Shown here in pieces: positions 6,002 to 9,557 of a stretch of 9,557 bases of DNA. The position numbers were made by a program, and so were the translations under genes. This DNA comes from Planctomycetota bacterium. GTDB taxonomy: Bacteria; Planctomycetota; Phycisphaerae; WQYP01. Within the stretch, counting starts at the first letter, position 1, and every line of letters starts with the position of its first letter. The notes beneath the pieces are model-generated. The model searched no databases. It was not told the DNA's origin and was given only the letters and a program-made list of their open reading frames with translations. Location of the stretch: positions 1 through 9,557 of the forward strand of contig JAKAZF010000064.1 in NCBI GenBank assembly GCA_021826605.1, written 5' to 3'.

Positions 6002-6664
6002 TTACTTCCTCGTATTCGGCGCAAGCTGCCGCAGATACTGCGCCAATGAACCGGGTTTTTCAGATCCCATGGCACAATACCAACATTTGCCGACCCGTCG
6101 CATGAGCATGTTGAGATGGCCTGAAACAACCAGCGAATAGGACCTGCCCGCGATGGTGACTGCTTGCCCCTGCGGACAATTTACCGTGCCGGTGCTCCCC
6201 GCCACCATCACCACGCGGGCATTTGATGGCGATTTCACGGCAATACAGGTCAGGCGATATTTTCCCACCGTCTGCCGGCAACACGATGCCATCTGGCCGG
6301 ACTTTAACATGCAGACCATCCCCGGTGCCATCGGGACGGCAGTAGTGGCTTGGGTCAGCGTGACGCCGGGCTGCGTGGCAAGGTTCTGGTACACGCCCGC
6401 GAGTTCCGCAGCCGACAGTCGCGGCGTTCCGGTAAATAACAACGCTACGGTAATAATAAGGGCTGCGCAAGCCGCCGCCCCGGCACCGGCCAGCCAGCCG
6501 AATGCCGGCAACGGGCGGTGTTTGCGAGGCATGGGAATCTGATCGCGCAATAACTGATCCAGCCGAGTGGTATCTACAGGGATCGTATTCAAACGTGCCA
6601 CGCGCGTGGAGATCGCCTGCTGTAACGCGTCGGATTCACCGTGTTGGGTCGTATCGTTATCCAT
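6002..6664 (-). CDS. Probable anti-sigma factor, single-pass membrane protein with Cys-rich outer domain
   Basis: The 220-residue product follows an ECF sigma gene on the same strand, after a 74-base gap, the usual place for an anti-sigma factor. Residues 1-54 would be cytoplasmic and bind sigma; 55-79 (FGWLAGAGAAACAALIITVALLF) is one membrane helix; 80-220 would be outside. That part has seven cysteines (118, 128, 129, 140, 163, 194, 197), including CWYC, plus a GHLNMLM stretch and several methionines, suggesting metal or redox sensing. No zinc-binding HxxxCxxC motif of the classic anti-sigma domain is seen, so the family is not recognised and the role rests on context. Start ATG 6664 has AGGAG (6678-6674) nine bases upstream; an in-frame TTG at 6673 is unlikely. 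Confidence 0.65.
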   Translation of the reverse strand: MDNDTTQHGESDALQQAISTRVARLNTIPVDTTRLDQLLRDQIPMPRKHRPLPAFGWLAGAGAAACAALIITVALLFTGTPRLSAAELAGVYQNLATQPGVTLTQATTAVPMAPGMVCMLKSGQMASCCRQTVGKYRLTCIAVKSPSNARVVMVAGSTGTVNCPQGQAVTIAGRSYSLVVSGHLNMLMRRVGKCWYCAMGSEKPGSLAQYLRQLAPNTRK

Positions 6665-6674
6665 AATCGGCAAC

Positions 6675-6716
6675 TCCTGTCCTCTTTTTTTCCTGTCCGC
6701 ACGTTGTCTCTCGGAC
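6675..6716 (-). promoter_or_regulatory. Duplicated ribosome-site-like element and hairpin before the anti-sigma gene
   Basis: On the minus strand GGACAGGA occurs at 6698-6691 and 6682-6675, separated by an A-rich stretch; the second copy overlaps the ribosome site. GTCCG (6716-6712) and CGGAC (6699-6695) can pair, and the hairpin touches the first copy. This could tune translation of the anti-sigma relative to sigma. Confidence 0.3.
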
Positions 6717-6738
6717 TTTAGGGTACATCGCCTTTCTA

Positions 6739-7350
6739 TTACTCAACGCCTCTGGCCGCGGAAAAGTTCCCGCTGATCAGAAAATCCCGCACCATACGTC
6801 TGCCCCTGAACAGCCGGGATCGAACCGTACCGACCGGCACGCCCATGGCGGCAGCCGCCTCCTCATAACTCAAGGACGAAACATCAACCAGCAAAATAGC
6901 CCAGCGATAATCCTCCCCCATCGCGCGCAGCGCATCAATAATTCGCTGATCGGAAAATGAATTCAGAATCGCGTCCACATCGCGCCGCTGGTCTTCCTCG
7001 GGTTGCTCCACGCGTTCTGGTTCCGGCGGCTCCTGGGGAAGGGTTTCCAAGGCCACATGATTTTGTTCGTGACGGGTGCGTCGGAAGGAATCCGTCCAAC
7101 AGTTTCGCAGAATCGTCAGAAGCCACGCTTTGGTGTTGTGATTCTGAGTTTGAAAGCGGTCCAGTGCCCGCCAGGCTTTCAGCAGCGTCTCCTGCGTCAG
7201 ATCTTCTGCGTCGGTGGTGCGGTGGGTAAGAAACATGGCAAATCTGAGGATATTGGCCCGCTCCGGCCATACCAGTTGATAGAACTTTTCCGCCAGTTCA
7301 TTTTCCGTCAGTTTTGGTGCCGGAGCGTCCTGGTCTGTATCCGAATTCAA
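6739..7350 (-). CDS. RNA polymerase sigma factor, ECF subfamily
   Basis: The 203-residue product is a group IV sigma factor that redirects RNA polymerase to stress promoters. Region 2 spans about 23-95, with RANILRFAMFLTHRTTDAEDLTQETLLKAW giving the core-binding and -10 recognition helices. A proline- and glutamate-rich linker follows (103-122). Region 4 spans about 134-190, with the helix-turn-helix SYEEAAAAMGVPVGTVRSRLFRGRR (161-185) reading the -35. No ATG exists near the start. TTG 7350 is chosen because AGGAG (7360-7356) lies five bases upstream; TTG 7410 is possible and adds 20 residues. The stop is TAA followed by TAG. The probable anti-sigma gene lies downstream, and a metal efflux operon is divergent upstream. 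Confidence 0.9.
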   Translation of the reverse strand: MNSDTDQDAPAPKLTENELAEKFYQLVWPERANILRFAMFLTHRTTDAEDLTQETLLKAWRALDRFQTQNHNTKAWLLTILRNCWTDSFRRTRHEQNHVALETLPQEPPEPERVEQPEEDQRRDVDAILNSFSDQRIIDALRAMGEDYRWAILLVDVSSLSYEEAAAAMGVPVGTVRSRLFRGRRMVRDFLISGNFSAARGVE

Positions 7351-7467
7351 TGCTGCTCCTGTCGATGATGTGGCTGCGTCGGTGGCAATCCATACAATAT
7401 GTAGCGGCAATTTGTTCCAAACCCCTCGAATCTGCCGACAGCAGCGCGCTTACGCAGCTTGCAATTC

Positions 7468-7476
7468 ATTATACCA
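7468..7476 (-). promoter_or_regulatory. Extended -10 promoter of the sigma/anti-sigma unit
   Basis: On the minus strand TGGTATAAT (7476-7468) is a perfect extended -10. The -35 at 17 bases (AGTTCC) is poor, which extended -10 promoters tolerate. Transcription would start near 7461, about 110 bases before TTG 7350 or 50 before TTG 7410. The match implies housekeeping sigma, not only autoregulation. Confidence 0.5.
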
Positions 7477-7597
7477 GCATCTTCATTCTGGGAACTTTTT
7501 AGCCAACCGTTCGCGTTGAATGTGCAGCGACGACGTTTGTCGGCCATTGGTCTTGTGTTCGCACCGCCGGCAGGTGAGTCCTCTATTACGTTGTCTG

Positions 7598-7616
7598 TCA
7601 ACGGAAGAACCGTTGA
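7598..7616 (+). promoter_or_regulatory. Perfect inverted repeat upstream of the efflux operon
   Basis: TCAACGG (7598-7604) and CCGTTGA (7610-7616) form a perfect dyad around AAGAA, 32 bases before the adaptor ATG at 7649. It may be an operator or leader hairpin. I could not find a convincing plus-strand promoter between 7474 and 7648; an ECF-type one would be easy to miss. Confidence 0.4.
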
Positions 7617-7648
7617 GGCAGGCTTAAGTGTTATCAGGATAAAATTTT

Positions 7649-7840
7649 ATGAGACGCATCATCTTTATTTCAGGGCTGGTCATCGTGGCGGCGGTTGCCG
7701 GATTGGTGGCCGGACTCCTTTTGGCTTCGGGGTCCGGGAACAAGTCCGCAGGATGGGCTGGCACAGGATCTACTTCTGCACCGCCCTCGGTATCGGCGGG
7801 AAACGCAATGGCGGTTAAAACCACCCCAAGCGAAAAATTC
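7649..7840 (+). pseudogene. N-terminal part of the efflux adaptor gene, out of frame with the body
   Basis: ATG 7649 has AGGA (7636-7639) nine bases upstream. The frame encodes MRRIIFISG, then a hydrophobic helix to about residue 28 (VIVAAVAGLVAGLLLAS) and a Ser/Gly/Ala-rich linker up to about residue 60. This is the signal/membrane anchor and linker expected at the start of a CusB-type adaptor. From about 7843 the recognisable adaptor sequence (YYWDPM...) is in the -1 frame, while this frame continues with unrelated sequence to a stop near 8152. Restoring one base would give a single protein of about 492 residues. Causes could be a real inactivating deletion, a sequencing error in A4 (7817-7820), C4 (7824-7827) or A5 (7833-7837), or ribosomal frameshifting. 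Confidence 0.7.
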
Positions 7841-7857
7841 TCTATTACTGGGACCCG

Positions 7858-9126
7858 ATGGTGGGGCCGTCATCAATTTCTCCTAAACCGGGCATCAGTT
7901 CCATGGGTATGGCGCTTATTCCCGTTTATGCTACGCAGTCCCGCACGGCCACTGCCGGAGAGGTACGGGTCGATCCCGCCATGGTTCAAAACATGGGGAT
8001 CCAGACCGCGCCGGTTACGCTCGGAACGCTGGTTCATCCCGTGCGCGTTGTCGGTTATTTGCTTACGCCTGCACCGGGCCGCTACAGCATCACCATTCGC
8101 GCCAGCGGCTGGATTGGCAAGTTGTTTGCCACGACCAATGGCACACGTGTAAAAAAGGGGGCCAAACTCTTCACGCTTTACAGCCCGGCGATTCTGGCGG
8201 CGGAAGAGGAATTGATCGCAGCACAAAAATCGCTGTTGGCAGCGCGGAAAATCGCGGACAGTTCTGCCGTCGGCGACACGCGTGAACTGGTGCGATCCGT
8301 GGAATTGCGGTTGTATTATCTGGCGGTCGGTTGGCCGCAGATAAAAAAAATTGAACGCACGTTAAAGCCCGCGGCATATATAACCTTCTACAGCCCCATG
8401 GATGGGGTTCTCACGGATATCAAGGTTCATCAGAAATCACAGATCACCGCAGGCATGACCGCCATGCGCGTTGACAGCCTCTCCACCGTATGGCTCGATG
8501 CGTATGTGTATGAAAATCAGTTGCCATGGATTCACACGGGGCAGCACGTCGCGGCCCGGATCGCCGCATTCCCCGGCCATACGTTTGATGGAAAGATCAT
8601 TTTTATTGATGCGTTTGAGAACCCGCAGAATCACACCACCGCAGTTCGCATCGAACTGCCCAACGCCGGAAATGAATTGCGGCCCGGAATGTATGCCTTG
8701 GCCGATATCCATACGACGCCATTCAAACACGCGATCCTGATACCACGGCGCGCGGTCATTAACTCTGGCACGGGTGAAGTCACGTTTGTGGAGATATCCC
8801 ATGGGCATTTTGACCCGGTGCAGGTACGCACGGGGCTGTCCGGCGGCACGGGCATGAGGCATGTTCTGCAGGTGCTATCCGGCGTGGGGCCGGGACAAAA
8901 AGTAGTCACCAGCGGACAGTTCATGATAGATGTTGAATCGCAACTCAATGAAATTAAATCCCGTTTTATGCCCAGGATGCCAACAACTGCGGCTGCGCCA
9001 CCGCCCAACAATGCTATTCCGGCGTCATCAGACGCGCAGAAAAATTCGCCTGGCGGCTCGACTGCCGGTGCGACAAAACCTGCCGCCATGCTCAAGGGCA
9101 TGAAAATGCCGGCGACAAAGCAATAA
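7858..9126 (+). CDS. cusB: Heavy-metal RND efflux periplasmic adaptor, CusB family (body)
   Basis: CusB-type adaptors link the inner-membrane pump CusA to an outer-membrane channel and hand over Cu(I)/Ag(I) or other metals. Homology begins before the first in-frame ATG, with KRKILYYWDPMVGPSS read from 7828; the frame is closed by TAA at 7816-7818 and has no ATG, GTG or TTG between, so the natural start is the out-of-frame ATG 7649. Counting from 7858: metal-binding-type segment SMGMALIPVY (15-24), with Met instead of the Cys pair; barrel/lipoyl half (60-108, ending LFTLYSP); helical hairpin (109-165); second lipoyl half FYSPMDGVLTDI (177-188); barrel (205-285, DSLSTVWLDAYVYE); C-terminal domain ending GQFMIDVESQL (353-363). 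A Pro/Ala-rich tail ends in MLKGMKMPATKQ. Substrate metal is not provable from sequence. Confidence 0.85.
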   Translation: MVGPSSISPKPGISSMGMALIPVYATQSRTATAGEVRVDPAMVQNMGIQTAPVTLGTLVHPVRVVGYLLTPAPGRYSITIRASGWIGKLFATTNGTRVKKGAKLFTLYSPAILAAEEELIAAQKSLLAARKIADSSAVGDTRELVRSVELRLYYLAVGWPQIKKIERTLKPAAYITFYSPMDGVLTDIKVHQKSQITAGMTAMRVDSLSTVWLDAYVYENQLPWIHTGQHVAARIAAFPGHTFDGKIIFIDAFENPQNHTTAVRIELPNAGNELRPGMYALADIHTTPFKHAILIPRRAVINSGTGEVTFVEISHGHFDPVQVRTGLSGGTGMRHVLQVLSGVGPGQKVVTSGQFMIDVESQLNEIKSRFMPRMPTTAAAPPPNNAIPASSDAQKNSPGGSTAGATKPAAMLKGMKMPATKQ

Positions 9127-9154
9127 CGCGATAAAAAAGAGACTGGACCCATCC

Positions 9155-9557
9155 ATGATCCAAAAAATAATCGAACTATCCATTAAGAACCGCGTGCTGG
9201 TGCTGCTGCTTTTCGCCATGGTTATGGCGGTAGCGGCCTGGGCGGCGTTCCACAGTAAGCTTGACGCGGTACCCGATCTATCCGATGTGCAGGTGCTGGT
9301 GCTGACAAACTATCCCGGCCAGTCGCCGGGCGTGGTGGAAAAGCAGGTAACCTATCCGCTGGAAACGCAGTTAATCCATGTGCCGGATGTGAAAGCCGTC
9401 CGCGGCCAGAGCATGTTTGAATATTCTCTGATTACAGTCGTGTTCAAAAATGGCACGAATTTGTACTGGGCACGCGACCAGGCGCTCTCATATCTGGACT
9501 ACGCTAAGGCCCTGTTGCCGGCTGGCGTCACCCCGCTTCATGACCCGGCGACCACCG
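9155..9557 (+). CDS. cusA: Heavy-metal RND efflux pump, CusA family, N-terminal 134 residues
   Basis: Partial gene, cut by the window end. CusA-type pumps are trimeric proton-driven transporters of the inner membrane that export metals through the adaptor and an outer-membrane channel. The visible part starts MIQKIIELSIKNRVLVLL, with the first membrane helix at about 14-35, followed by DAVPDLSDVQVLVLTNYPGQSP (41-62), VEKQVTYPLET (65-75), the VRGQSMFEYS stretch (86-95) and FKNGTNLYWARDQALSYL (100-117). These match the porter-domain start of the CusA/CzcA family. ATG 9155 is 28 bases after the adaptor stop; only a weak GGA (9145-9147) precedes it, so the pair is probably one operon. A later part of the gene would be needed to tell Cu/Ag from Co/Zn/Cd pumps. 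Confidence 0.92.
   Translation, partial: MIQKIIELSIKNRVLVLLLFAMVMAVAAWAAFHSKLDAVPDLSDVQVLVLTNYPGQSPGVVEKQVTYPLETQLIHVPDVKAVRGQSMFEYSLITVVFKNGTNLYWARDQALSYLDYAKALLPAGVTPLHDPATT

Noticed and set aside
7459..7818. 119-codon plus-strand frame before the adaptor
   Set aside because: It overlaps the adaptor N-terminus in another frame and has no recognisable content; the frame beginning at 7649 has the ribosome site and membrane helix.
1..9557. tRNA, rRNA, insertion sequences or attachment sites
   Set aside because: No cloverleaf with a GGTTCGA-type arm, no rRNA motif, no transposase or integrase frame, and no terminal inverted repeats bounding a gene were seen.

Overview
The window looks like chromosomal DNA from a free-living bacterium of the Planctomycetes-Verrucomicrobia-Chlamydiae group, most likely a planctomycete such as a Phycisphaerae member. 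The best pointer is the pseudopilin-like protein at 587-1372. It combines a prepilin-type N-terminus with a C-terminal H-x9-DG motif, a combination known mainly from Planctomycetes, Verrucomicrobia and Lentisphaerae. This lineage call is an inference from protein families and my memory of them; no search was run.

Left part (1-1602): a sigma70-like promoter at 176-205 precedes a possible 66-residue gene (236-436), then the pseudopilin gene (587-1372, +). The spacer up to leuC (1373-1602) carries two 67-bp direct repeats and several hairpins between two convergent genes.

Middle part (1603-4545, all on the minus strand): thiL (thiamine-monophosphate kinase) and tsaE (ATPase of the tRNA t6A system) overlap by the 4-base ATGA, so they are translationally coupled. 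A hairpin plus T-rich tract at the tsaE stop, followed by a separate -10 box, suggests that leuC (3-isopropylmalate dehydratase large subunit, similar to the plant plastid type) is its own transcription unit. No leuD is in view.

Spacer 4546-5273: it lies between divergent thiL and a COG2102/DUF71 PP-loop ATPase gene (5274-5999, +) and is unusually structured. A region with 7-bp periodicity (4574-4681) runs close to the thiL promoter. A string of perfect inverted repeats (4725-4900), a 16-bp-period repeat, and a good promoter with a roughly 245-nt leader ahead of the PP-loop gene follow.

Right part (6002-9557): an ECF sigma factor gene and a gene for a single-pass membrane protein with a cysteine-rich outer domain (probable anti-sigma factor) form a minus-strand pair. 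Divergent from it is a CusBA-type heavy-metal RND efflux operon: a periplasmic adaptor followed by the start of the inner-membrane pump, which runs off the window. The adaptor gene is split by a -1 frame change near 7819-7842: its signal/membrane segment is in one frame and the rest in another. A plausible but untested reading is that the sigma/anti-sigma pair senses metal or redox stress outside the membrane and controls the efflux operon next to it.
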